A stretch of 64,000 bases of DNA from NCBI GenBank assembly GCA_030386875.1, contig CM059566.1, forward strand, positions 35,500,068-35,564,067, written 5' to 3'. Origin of the DNA: Morinoia aosen (lineage: Eukaryota > Arthropoda > Malacostraca > Amphipoda > Talitridae). The position numbers and the translations under genes are program-made. Shown here in pieces: positions 9,709 to 20,142 of this stretch. Position 1 is the first letter of the stretch. Each line of letters starts with the position of its first letter. Below the pieces are notes generated by a model. It saw only the letters and a program-made list of their open reading frames with translations. It was not told the DNA's origin and did no database searches.

Positions 9709-12700
9709 ATGACCGAGTTCTTCAGGTCGTCATTAACGCTTTGGAAGTCACTGATTAAACGAGAATATCAACTCTGCTCAAGAGAAAAGGTTCGATCGTA
9801 AGTGAACAAGCAGAAATTTTTAAACGTGTCCTCAACTTTAATTTAGTTCACTCGAAAAATGGGGTGAAGTACTAAATGGACCGTCCGAAATATACTAAGA
9901 TTAAGCCTGATGTTTTGATTACACAAACAGGTGAAGTTTCATGTATTCAATGGATTTATTTCCTTTTAGCAATAGATGATTTTGATTTCCTAGTAAGTGT
10001 TTTATTTTACTTAGACGAAGTTATTCTTATTTTATTTCCCAAAAGGAAGACTGCCGGCGTCGAAACGCATTCATTTCCAAGCTGGAGGAATCCAAAAGTA
10101 AGTTTTCACAAAATTCACTCAACTCTCTCTAGCTTCTATTGAGAGTTGTCGCAATTAACACATTCATTGCGGTATGACCCACCGGTGGGTCGTAGTTAGG
10201 TTTTTCCAGCTGCGAAACGACCCATCGATGGGTCGTTTTGAAAAATTCTAACAACCTTTTTAAATTGATGGTACTTAACAGGTCCAGTTAATGTTTGATA
10301 CTTACAAATTCGCTCATCCCTTTTTACTTTAAATTTGAGTTGAATATTGAACTTCAGCTTAACCCATCGCAACTAACGTGTTAACACATTTCCTGCGAAG
10401 TGACCCACCGGTGGTCACGTAGGTGATTTTCATAGTGCTGCTGACCCACCTGCAGTCACTATTTCATTTTTTATAAATACTTAATGAAAGCTAAATAAAA
10501 ACCCGATCCAGTTTATGTTTGCTATTTTCAAAGTTTGCTATTTTAAATATGAATTGAATATTGAACTTCAGTTTAACCCATCGCTGTTAACGTGTTAATA
10601 ACCCAATTGCACTGAAACGAGAAGTCTCTAGGACAGGGGTTCCCAGCCTGGGGTGCTCACACCCTCTGGGGGTGTGAGGCGATATTCCAGGGGGGCACGA
10701 GGAAAGTCCAGGTAAATAATCGGCTATATTGGCATGTTTATTTCAGAGGTTGCGAGGTTCGAATGAAATTTCTTTAGCGATGCAGGCGAAAAAAATGTAT
10801 GGAACTCCTGCTCTAGGCCATAGGAACCGTTTATCCAATTAGGAATTCACACAGCGAGGCCTCTTTTGTTGGCCTTCTAAACAAGGATGCACGGAGGCGC
10901 TCGAAGACCCGAGGCCATGGCTACCGTTCAGCCGCCCAACTTCGAACCTGTTTGCCAGGCTCCAAGTGGCTGTTGTGTGAGGCTCGCGAGATGGTTTTCT
11001 AACAGGTTTTTTCAAGTCTGGAAGTGTTCGCGTTAACCTTCATCATACCGGGTGTAAGACCCTTATCATGTTGACTGTGATGGGTTAAATTGAAGTTCAG
11101 TATTCAACTCCCATTTTAAGTCAAAAGTTGTTAGTAATTTTATAAATACCTGACATTAACTGGGTATAATAAATACGATTAAGTTTAAGAGATAGAATAT
11201 TCAAACGACCCATCGATGGGTCGTATCGCAATCAACGTGTTTAAGATTCTTTGCCAGGGATGCGATAGGTGTTATCGGTCTTCCTCAGACGTGGAATTCT
11301 CAAGATTGGGTAATAGGACATTGTGGTGGTTGTCGGTTTGTCCTTAAAGGTTCCTGTAAACAGTTTGGTGTAGGTTGAAAGTTTTTGCATTGTTAGAAGA
11401 AAATGGGGAAAGATGCAAATTGTTGCGAGCATTCAAGGAGATGTAAGACTAAGAAATTATGAAATAGAGTAGCTCCTTATTAGAATGCATTAGAACATAT
11501 TAATGCAATGAATTTATGTGTGAAATACCCAAATAAAAAAGGTTTGAATTCATGTCTCATTGAACAAAGTTTGCAATTGGCTAATAAATGAGCTATTAAC
11601 TTTGGTTAAAAAACACCAACGTAATAGGAGAAAGCACGTTGAAGAATCGAGACTCGTCGCTACAAGTTCTGTTGACGCTACTCTTGTGTATTATGCATTA
11701 GTGGCCTGCTCAGGCTCTAAATTTAATTCTTCTGTAATAACTGAAGTCATTTAATCTGGAATATTTTTGTTTAAATGAGAAGGAAACGTGATAAAATAAC
11801 GGTCAAGGGAATCGTCCTCAGGGGCCTCGTACACTGAAGATGAAGCTCCATTGGCTACTCTTCTGAGATCGTAAATAGATTCATCGATAGGAATTCTTCT
11901 GAGTTAAAGGGGTAAATTATCATTTGCATACAAATAATTAGGTTTTAACACGTTGCTAGCAATGTAAGCCGCCGGTGCACTCGGAGGAAATTTCCATAAC
12001 GCTGTTGACCGACCAGTAGTCACAAACTCAATTTTTATAAATAATTGATAGAAGCTTAATAAAGGAACGATCTTGTTATGTCTGCTACTTCCAAAATTGT
12101 TACTACAATTGACATTGAATATGGGTTGTCTATTGAATTTCAGTTTAATCCACTGTTGTCAAATTTTTTTACCTAATGATTCGAGCCATCAACAGGGAAT
12201 GCTCCGCGCCGAAGAATGAAAAAACATTCAGATTTGTTCTTGAATAACCAAGGCGAGGTAGTCTGGTGCGGAAATTTCTTGTTACTTCAAGCACTTTGTT
12301 TCCTTTCTTAGAAATCGCTTCCTAATCGTTGAACCTTTCTTAGCAAGCCCGAGTTCAAGTTAATGGTCTACACCCCCAAGTACAAGAGGCTGGCCACAGG
12401 AAGACTCGGAATGTTTTCGTCGGCAGCATGAGTGCTTTCATCCATCCTTAAACAAACAAACTCAAAACGAACTAGTCAAATTATTCTAAGAAATAAGGAA
12501 CGCAATGACACTTTCCAAAGAGTAAGATTGCTCTAGGTATTGAAAAACACGTGAGCGTAAACTTACAATGAATTTATTTATGGGCTCCTAATCATAGTTT
12601 ATCAAAGCACTGACTGTCCTATCGGCATCAGTGAAAACTAACGCAAGAACTAAGAAAGCATTAGCGCTCACAATTTGCAGGGTGTGTCAAAAATTATGTA

Positions 12701-13909
12701 TCTAGTTCCACCTAACTACATTTACGCTCAAATAATTGGCTAGTAGTAAAATTCACAAAGTTAATGACGTTACTCTAACTGAAGTGTGATGAATTGGAAA
12801 GTAATGGACGTAATTCTCACTACAATTGAAGTTATCCAAAAGTTCGGAAGTTTTCAATCAAGGTTAAATCCACAAAATTCCAAACGAAAGACTAAACCTC
12901 GATAGAAAACACACCAGCACGTGAAATAAAATATTTCTAGTCAATGTGAAAACAAATAAACGATAGAGAAATCCCATATTCAAAAATTTATCTGATTTTT
13001 TTCAAACGTAATTAATGATATGAAGCTCGAAACGTGCGCTAGAAAATCTGCAGAGAATAACTTACAACTAAATTATCATCATCAAGTGAGGCTAAGGCAC
13101 GACAAACTTTTTCAAGAATAAAGCAACCGCTACCAAATATCGTGCATAAATTACGCCCTGTCCTGAGGTCTCATACAAAGTTTCCTCACTAGCTGAAATT
13201 GAACTCAGTTTTATTATTTACCACATTTAAAAGAAAATCAGATCAATTTAATAGACTATGGCTCGAAAATCTACAAGAAATGCTTCAAACCTCAGGAAAA
13301 TTTTCGGAATTCACCAGTAATTTTTGCATAATTTCAGCCACACGGGATACAGGGATGCACCAAATCCAATCCAGCATTTACGAGTTTCATTGAACCCGAC
13401 CTAACTCGCACAACACTGCCTCAAATGGTAACATATTGTCAATGTTGAAAAAACGTAGCTGTCTCAAATATTTAAGTATTGTCAATGTTGAAAATACATA
13501 GCTATCTCAAATGTTAAAAATATGTGACTGTCTCATGTGTTAAAATATTGTCGATGTCAAAAATACGTGGGTGTCTCAAATGTTAGAATAACGTCAAAGT
13601 TAAAACCACGCCAAATGTTAAAATATAGTCGACGTTAAAAACATGTCAAATGTTAAAACATTGTTAACACAAAGCTTTTGTATTTCTGCTCAGAGCCTGA
13701 AGTTTCCTATGACACTGGACCGAAAACCGCACAAGACCGTCAGTCCAGGGGACGGCAGGTCAGACACCGCACAGCGCAGGCGCCGACCTACTTCTGTCGC
13801 GCGCACGGAGTCAAGACTGGAACTGGAGGAGCGCGCGGTCGCTGCCTCAACTGCGCCTCTGCGGCGACTTCTTCCAGTCCCTGGTTCTGGAGTGACTTCC
13901 AGTCCCTAG
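9709..13909 (+). CDS. Three-exon gene model, Arg-rich C-terminal domain
   Basis: Exon 1 (9709-9797) begins MTEFFRSSLTLWKSLIKREY and ends at GATC|GTAAGT in phase 2. Exon 2 (10046-10097) reads KTAGVETHSFPSWRNPK between a pyrimidine-rich acceptor and AAAA|GTAAGT, entering in phase 2 and leaving in phase 0. Exon 3 (13694-13909) follows ATTTCTGCTCAG in phase 0 and holds RRRRPTSVARTESRLELEER before TAG. Total 118 residues, no signal peptide. All three phases agree, the donors are consensus, and the start faces the 9591-7835 gene. Caution: exon 3 is very GC-rich and its phase-1 frame is also open (13697-13918, with FCRAHG and RCLNC), and exon 2 can be read as a 48-bp phase-1/phase-1 microexon (10050-10097). 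The stop codon lies in the first units of the 13868-14395 minisatellite. Confidence 0.35.
10155..10384 (+). mobile_element. TTAA-type MITE, copy B (two-palindrome subtype)
   Basis: 230 bp, TTAA to TTAA. Carries GACCCACCGGTGGGTC and also ACGACCCATCGATGGGTCGT, two perfect palindromes, near the left end. Its right-hand TTAA (10381-10384) is at the same time the left TTAA of copy C. Confidence 0.8.
10381..10598 (+). mobile_element. TTAA-type MITE, copy C
   Basis: 218 bp, begins TTAACACATTTCCTGCGAAG and ends ATCGCTGTTAACGTGTTAA. Closer to copy A than to its neighbour B, so this is a second insertion into the terminal TTAA of B rather than a duplication of B. Confidence 0.8.
10634..10810 (+). mobile_element. 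hAT-like MITE with 8-bp target duplication
   Basis: Left end CAGGGGTTCCCAGCC, right end GGAACTCCTG (inverted match to the left end). Flanks CTCTAGGA (10626-10633) and CTCTAGGC (10811-10818) agree at 7 of 8 positions, as expected for a hAT target duplication. Inside is the hairpin CTCACACCC/GGGTGTGAG. Terminal sequence and 8-bp duplication are typical of hAT elements; no transposase. Confidence 0.7.
10865..10990. other. GC-rich island, coding status unresolved
   Basis: A 125-bp island much richer in G+C than its flanks. Three plus frames and one minus frame are open across it, with a plus donor (TGT|GTGAGG at about 10977) and a minus acceptor (CACACAACAG). It could be an exon of a gene on either strand, but no frame stands out. 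It lies in the intron of the 9709-13909 model. Confidence 0.2.
11064..11244 (-). mobile_element. TTAA-type MITE, copy D (inverted, decayed)
   Basis: Reverse-orientation copy of the two-palindrome subtype: ACGACCCATCGATGGGTCGT at about 11207-11226, right end ATCAACGTGTTTAA. The left end has mutated and no longer reads TTAA. Confidence 0.65.
11945..12172 (+). mobile_element. TTAA-type MITE, copy E
   Basis: Begins TTAACACGTTGCTAGCAATG and contains the family segments GACCGACCAGTAGTCACAAA and ATTGTTACTACAATTGAC. The right end is degraded (CTGTTGTCAAATTTTTTTACCTAA). Confidence 0.65.
12175..13427. other. AT-rich intronic/intergenic DNA
   Basis: No repeat, exon or transposon signature that I can support. 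Confidence 0.4.
13428..13665. repeat. Degenerate 46-bp tandem repeat, about 5 copies
   Basis: Units built on TATTGTCAATGTTGAAAA followed by ACGTAGCTGTCTCAAATGTT, decaying towards the right. The array ends about 30 bp before the acceptor of the GC-rich plus exon at 13694. Confidence 0.7.
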
Positions 13910-14395
13910 TTCTGGAGTGATTTCCAGCCCCTAGTTCTGGAGTGACTTCCAGTCCCTTTTGTCTGGAGTGACTTCCAGTCCCTATTTCTGGAGTGACTTC
14001 CAGTCATTTGGGTAGTGACGCTCAGTCACTCCTGTAGTTACTTACAGTCCCTATATCTGGAAGGACTTCCATTCACTACTGTACTTAGTTCTGAAGTGAC
14101 TTCCAACTACTCCTGTAGTTACTTCCAGTTGCTCCTGTAGTTACTTCCGGTCACTCCTGTAGTTACTCCCAGTCCCTAGCTCTGTAGTAACTTCCATTTA
14201 CTCCTGTGCTTACTTCCAGATACTCCTGTAGTTACTTACAGTTGCTCCTGTAGTTACTTAAAACACTCCTGTAGTTACCTACAGTTGCTCTCGTAGTTAC
14301 TCAAAGTCACTCTTGTACTTAATTCCAGTCACATCTGCAATTACTTTCAGCCAGTTCTGGAGTTACCTCCAATTAATTCCGCAGTTACTTCCGTT
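13868..14395. repeat. 25-28 bp minisatellite between convergent ORF ends
   Basis: Early units AGTCCCTAGTTCTGGAGTGA then CTTCC; later units TCCTGTAGTTACTTCCAGTT. The first units overlap the 3' end of the plus exon 13694-13909 and supply its stop; the last unit lies a few bases from the stop of the minus frame 14707-14399. Confidence 0.85.
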
Positions 14396-14398
14396 AAA

Positions 14399-14707
14399 CT
14401 AGTGTTTTTTATGGCAACCTTTGCTGGGATTTTTGCTAGCCTGTGTAGACAGCTTCGGTAACTCTGGTTGGTATCCATCGTAGTTTTTAAAATTGCTCAT
14501 GACGACTTCGGCTTTCCTCTTAGACTGTCTCAGCTGGAATGCTAGGAATGCTGGGACTGTCTTGCTGGAATGAGCTCTGGGATCTTGCTCAAAATTCTCC
14601 TCCACTAATTCTTCAGACATAAATGATATCTTTTGTAGAAACTTGAATTGTGGCTCCTCGATTATGCAACAGAAATGATCTCCGCAATCATATGCGTTGT
14701 AAAACAT
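14399..14707 (-). CDS. Uncharacterised 102-residue reading frame
   Basis: Open minus frame with ATG at 14707, ending TAG 14401-14399. Hydrophilic, Lys/Glu/Ser-rich (SEELVEENFEQDPRAHSSK, then AFQLRQSKRKAEVVMSNFKN). A phase-1 acceptor GCGGAG|AT inside it would make it a last exon. Composition looks more coding-like than other frames of this length here, but about ten chance frames near 100 codons occur in the window. Confidence 0.22.
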   Translation of the reverse strand: MFYNAYDCGDHFCCIIEEPQFKFLQKISFMSEELVEENFEQDPRAHSSKTVPAFLAFQLRQSKRKAEVVMSNFKNYDGYQPELPKLSTQASKNPSKGCHKKH

Positions 14708-14709
14708 TC

Positions 14710-15390
14710 AAATCTGGATTAACGTTCATTTGACGTCTCTTGCTATTCATCTGGCAGTAATTTCGTTATCTAATTTAGCTGTGCTTGACTTGCTGAGTGT
14801 AATCTATACTTTATTGCAACTTGCAATAATGATTTGGATTTAACGCTGGTAGCATTTCCGTTCCAGTCACACCAAGCCATGAGGTGATTGTGCATGCACC
14901 GCTACTTTTTGTTCATGCACTGATGCAGGATTGAATGGGAAGCGAGAAGGATGCTAATGGCAGAACTCTTCGCGAGACTTTTAAAAATTCAGTAACTCCG
15001 GAAATACTGGTGAGCACAAATGGGAGTCATTACACAACTTCATGTTGCAGTGGAGAATAGAGAGTAATCGTTTTTCGTAAGTTTGAGAATTTTTCTGTTC
15101 TTCGTTGTTCATCGTGATCTACAAGCGACAATTCGTAATCGAACGCTTATGTATTATTCCATGCATTTTTTTAAAAATTAGTGAGAGACTCTTTCGCCAT
15201 CGACCACAAGCAAATTCGTAATTCATTCAAGATCAACGTAAGAAAAGTTACCACACATGTTTTTAACGTAATGAAACATATTTATTAATCACATTATGAA
15301 TCTTTACCTAAGTTTTTTTCTAAGAGAGCGGAATGGTTATAATCATTCTGCGTTCTAAGGAAATGACCCTTAGAAAATAACGAAAAAAAA
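14710..15390. other. No supportable gene
   Basis: AT-rich; nothing recognised. Confidence 0.35.
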
Positions 15391-15391
15391 C

Positions 15392-15460
15392 GTACGGCTA
15401 CGTTGATAATTATATCAACGAAGCGTATCAACGTTGATAATTATATTAACGTAGCCGTAC
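15392..15460. repeat. Composite palindrome, 69 bp
   Basis: GTACGGCTACGTTGATAATT at the left is mirrored by AACGTAGCCGTAC at the right, and the core CGTTGATAATTATAT is also present twice in direct orientation. Inverted and direct symmetry overlap, allowing two alternative cruciforms. Confidence 0.8.
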
Positions 15461-16262
15461 CTCGCAGCAAAGGTATCGGCACCGAGGAAGACTAAAATAC
15501 GACTTTCAAAAAAAATATAAAACGAATACGCCTGGTGCAGAATTTACGTTTTGATAGTGGTTATGTAAACTTGAGGAGAGAAACATTGCTCTAAGAGTAA
15601 ATGCCCTTTTAATTTAATTCATGATACTGGGTACAAATAAAGGTTTTTCAGATTAAAAACTCACTAAAATTCCATACCTTCACCATTCATGCTAGAGTCC
15701 AAATTTTTCGTCCAATGGTGTCGACGCAAAAGATGATTGAAATTACTGCAGGCCTCTCCCTATCAACATCATTAGATCTATTTCTTCATGTTTCATATAG
15801 CCAAAGTTCATTTTCTAAAATGAACTTTGGGTGCCTTTTTTTGAGGTCAACGTAGCAACTGTTCACTCCTAGTATACTGTCGGTGTGAGTACACTTTTTC
15901 TATATATTTTACGGTAAAGAGTGTGGAAGTTATGGATAGAAATCACACATTTTATTAAAATTGATGTGCAATAATTACGATTTTTTCCACTCGTCACGTG
16001 TTCAAAATTTCCGTAGCAAAAAATAGGACCTTTGATCTGCATCAGGATTGAAGATCACAGAATTTTACGGTTTGACCGCCAACTTATATACAAAATTTGC
16101 TACCTGAAATGAAAACTCACGTATTGCATATGACGAAACACACATTTTAAACTTCTCTGAACTAAAAATCAACATTTATTATCCATGAAACAAGCTTTGT
16201 TGAGAAGTTTTAAGATCGTTTCACAACGCCACTGGACGCGGGGACCCGAAACAGTTTTCCAG

Positions 16263-16336
16263 TCATGTGCCTCGACACCAGGTCGGTCGGTCGTGTCCGG
16301 ACCAGCGGAAAAGAAACAGTTCAGGCAACAAATTAG
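16263..16336 (+). CDS. Candidate terminal exon, GC-rich
   Basis: After CAGTTTTCCAG (ends 16262) phase 1 is open as MCLDTRSVGRVRTSG plus KETVQATN to TAG 16334-16336. A minus frame (16381-16169) with a coding-like composition overlaps the same GC-rich block, so strand is unresolved. Confidence 0.15.
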
Positions 16337-16618
16337 GTTTGTCGTGCAAATGTTGCATGCACGCAGCTTGAGAAAGATCAACTCTGCGTCAGTGCATTGC
16401 GTGTTTACAGTTACATTTGAGGTGCATCAAGAGCTCGAGCAACGAGGACAAGGAATCCTGCGCTTTGTTCAAGTTTCTTTACACTTGCGAGGAATACAAA
16501 CCGCAAGATGAATTGGCTGAGGACGCAATTACTGGAATGTGGAAACTCAATTGGTAGCAGAAATGTGGAAGTTCAACTGGTAAAACAGTTACGGAAACTG
16601 AATAGGTGACAGAAATGT

Positions 16619-16831
16619 GGGATCTTTCCAGAAAAGCCCCCGCCAGTCTAGCAACACATAAGTTCACCCACTTGTAACTTTCGAAATAATGCACCTATCG
16701 ACTTCAATTTACTCTCAAGCGAATGAACGTTTTAATATTTCGTTTGAGAGTAATTCGAAGTCGATAGGTGCATTATTTCGAAAGTGAACTTACGTGTTGC
16801 ATTAGTAGCGGGGATTATCTGGAAAAGATCC
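16619..16831. repeat. Long inverted repeat (hairpin), about 213 bp
   Basis: Two arms of about 95-105 bp around a loop near 16727-16740. The inner arm is nearly perfect: CTTTCGAAATAATGCACCTA then TCGACTTC on the left and its complement on the right; the outer arm (GATCTTTCCAGA ... AAGTTCAC) is more diverged, with one 10-base insertion at 16665-16675. No TIR-flanking duplication found. It could be a fold-back element or a transcribed hairpin. Confidence 0.85.
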
Positions 16832-18785
16832 GAAATACAAAACAAAAGTGGTAGCTGGAAAGGTAAAACTAAATTGCTTGCAGAAATGTTGATACTAAAT
16901 TTTGCCACCGAGTATGCAGAGTGCAATTATGTGGTGTGGAATATCTTTGAAAGAATGAAATATTCGCTTCAATCTCCATGAGAACTTTCAAAAGTTTGTC
17001 GGTTAATTGTTCAGCAAACCTGAAATCGTTGCTTTAGGTTGAAACTTCTATCACCTCGTGCGACTTATATAAACACATTCCTCGAATTTATTAAGGTGAT
17101 CAACTAATAATTCAAAAAACAAGAGCTGCATGAAAAAAGGTAAATGAAAGTTGTGAGTAGTAACTCGATTTTATTTTTTAAATATTGACATCCACATGAG
17201 AGGGTACAAAAATTACTTTTGTTACCTCTAGTAGCTATCGTAGTAGAGTAATAAAAACGTCAAAAAAAACTTAGCAATTGTAAGTATGCCATTACTAACA
17301 TCAATAACAATAGTTGGACCTGAATTATATGTTAAGATGTAATTTATATCAAACGTTGTGATGTATACCTTACCGAATGCTTTATTTACATTTAAAATTA
17401 CCTAATTGTGAACGTAATTTATGTCAAACGTTGAGAAATGTATCATGTTAAATATATTATTTACATGTTGCCTAACCAATCCGTGAATTTTAACACTTTG
17501 AAGCTCAATTTTACCATCGTGTTACCCCTGAGGTTGTTAGGAATTCGACATATGGCCTACTGTAGGAATACCACTTTAAAATATACAAAAATTCCGAATT
17601 ACTGCGGAATTTTACTGATAGATGCTACGTTATCAGAGACAACGGAAAGTCGTTTCAGTATTTGCGTGTACTCGGGGAACTTTTCTTTGGCAGGACAACG
17701 TGCAGAGTATTGCTTAGAATAAATACGTTACACTACACCCTTTTTTGTGGTGTTCAGAATTACTGAGAAATTTGGATAAGTTTTCTACTACACGTGTCTG
17801 AAAAAATGCGTGTGATTATCTTGGAAATAATTTTACGTACCGTGAGGTAGTTTTATGTTATAGTTCAATTAAGTAAGCAAGTTCAAATCAAAATTAATGT
17901 ACAGAATGCACCAATATCGCATAAAGATGTTAATTTTGTAGCTATTAATCTGAACATATATGTGAGGAAATCACTCGTGTCTGACATGTTTCTTTTTACA
18001 CATTAGTATGCTCGTTCTTAATCTTCAAGAATGCTTTAGAGCTGCCATGCATTTCAACATGTTTAATATAATTGATCGAATGGAAATACACAAGTAATGA
18101 ATATCACAGTAATACGGATAAAAAAATCTTTAAGAAATTGAAGTTACTTAAAAATCATTAATTCCACTCTTTGCAACTAACACATAAAATGGCGTCTGTA
18201 ACACTGGCGTTCACAACTGATGTGAAATGTATGAGAATTTCTTAATCTTAAAATGAATCGTTGATGGGAAATGCACCCCATCATATTTACCACCTAATCA
18301 AAAATAGGCAATAATGTCAGTTCATTCCAGTGAGTTAGTCCATCGTTCGCTCGATATTTGTTGACATTCGAAAATTTATTGCTAAAGCTAAAATTAAATT
18401 TTTTCTAAGGCTACAAATAAATACACAGCGAAGAACACAGGTGGACGTCTTTCACTATTCGAGAGAAATATCAAACACAAACAGAACTTACTAACGAAAA
18501 TCTATAAATAAAGTTCGCATATTTCCATCAATGTTAGTATCGAAATAGCAATAGGTAATAAATGTCAATGGAAAAAATGGAGCATTTAAAACAGGCAAGA
18601 TTCGTTGAGGGTTCGGGGAGCATCGTTCGCTGAAGAAAGAAAATTATGTATTTTATTCGTATTATGATTGGGAACACTTCCTTCATTTCCGAAGGAATCG
18701 TTTACTATTTACAGCAACACATCTTTCAACAAAGCGTTTGGTTTTAAACATGTAAAAGTTATTTGTAAAAGCATCTTGACTACAT
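16832..18785. other. AT-rich, no supportable gene
   Basis: Only a two-copy duplication of about 55 bp (GTAATTTATATCAAACGTTG at 17339; GTAATTTATGTCAAACGTTG at 17415). The open frame 17438-17722 lacks splice or codon support. Confidence 0.4.
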
Positions 18786-19011
18786 TTAACACTTTGACTG
18801 CGACGTGCGCCACCGGTGGTACACGGAGGTAATTTTCATAATGCTGCTGACCGACCAGTAGTCTCAAACTCAATTTTGATAAATACTTAGTCGAAGCTAA
18901 ATGAAGGCACTATCCAGTTCATGTTTTTTTTCAAAATAGTTTACTACAATTAACTCTAAGTTTTAGTTTGGTGTTGAACTTAATATTTAGTAGTCGCAGT
19001 CAAAGTGTTAA
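18786..19011 (+). mobile_element. TTAA-type MITE, copy F, perfect 19-bp TIRs
   Basis: Left end TTAACACTTTGACTGCGAC; the right end GTCGCAGTCAAAGTGTTAA is its exact reverse complement. 226 bp. Contains GCCACCGGTGG close to the left end. This copy defines the family ends. Confidence 0.88.
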
Positions 19012-20142
19012 TTAAGTGAGTTTTAGTAAATTTCTCTCAGCGCACAAATCTACTCTTATATATTGCTTTCATCTGATAGTACATCTCTTGATTTTATGGT
19101 TATATTGATTTTATTTTATGAATTTATTTTACGTTAAAAAAGTCCAGATTTAGACATTTGTGCATTGCTTCAATGAATTGTATAGGCTTTTGTTGCATTA
19201 TTTGTGCGTTTTGTTATGAACTTTACTCACAAATGGATTAATATATGTTCCCCCGCTGTCTTTAAATAAGCTAAATACATGACATTCAAATTAATAATGA
19301 CTTTAAACTTTTAGATAGCTGCATGACTTAGAACTTTTTATGTATTCAAATCGTGTTTAATTCTGATGTTTTAATGACAATAACTTTTTTAACGCAACAA
19401 TTTTATTTTCAGAAGCTACTGATAAGTACTAGTCCAACTGAGTGGGCTGTTAATAATTTGTGCAATTTGTCAAATTAATTCGTGCATCGTATTTAGCAAA
19501 AAGTTTTTGTGACACTTGAAAAATAAATGAAACTGAAAATTAGTTATAAATAAATATAGACTCGAAACTCCTTCGACTTTCAAACAGAATAGGTGACGAG
19601 GGCCTTTAGGCGACTGTAAATAAATTATTTGAAATAAATAACGATCATTGCACAAGTATAAATTATTTATCTTCCAATGGAAACGTATCTAGTGTCACTA
19701 CGTTTGTACCTTCGCCGAATATTTGATTCCGCAGAGCTGAAGAAGGAGTAAAATTTAAATGAAATCCTAACCAAAAACATTCAATTCATTTGAGATAAGA
19801 GTGCTGTTACGAAAATTGAAGCCAGGTCCCTACCGACAGAAACTTAAATCAGATCTAGGATCGTTTGCAATACGATTCTGTTAATTTGCATAATTCAGAT
19901 AAGATATTTCACAGGATCAAACATATATAAACATCATCGCTGTTATTTTTGCCTCAATTGACTCCGGCATCTACAACTAATCGATGCTTGCATTCAGTTT
20001 CAATTTTCGAACACCGTTTTGATCTCAAGTATAACATAAAAAACAAAAGATGCCTAAGCCAAAAGAAATGAATTTCCTGACGAGTATTGCAAAACTCATA
20101 ACGTTTAACTCAGTTTAAATGCAGAATATAAACCTTTCACAA
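19012..20142. other. AT-rich, no supportable gene
   Basis: Nothing recognised; probably the 3' flank of the minus-strand gene ending at 20143. Confidence 0.4.

Noticed and set aside
17438-17722. 94-codon plus frame with ATG
   Set aside because: Begins in a small duplication and shows no codon preference or homologue that I recognise.
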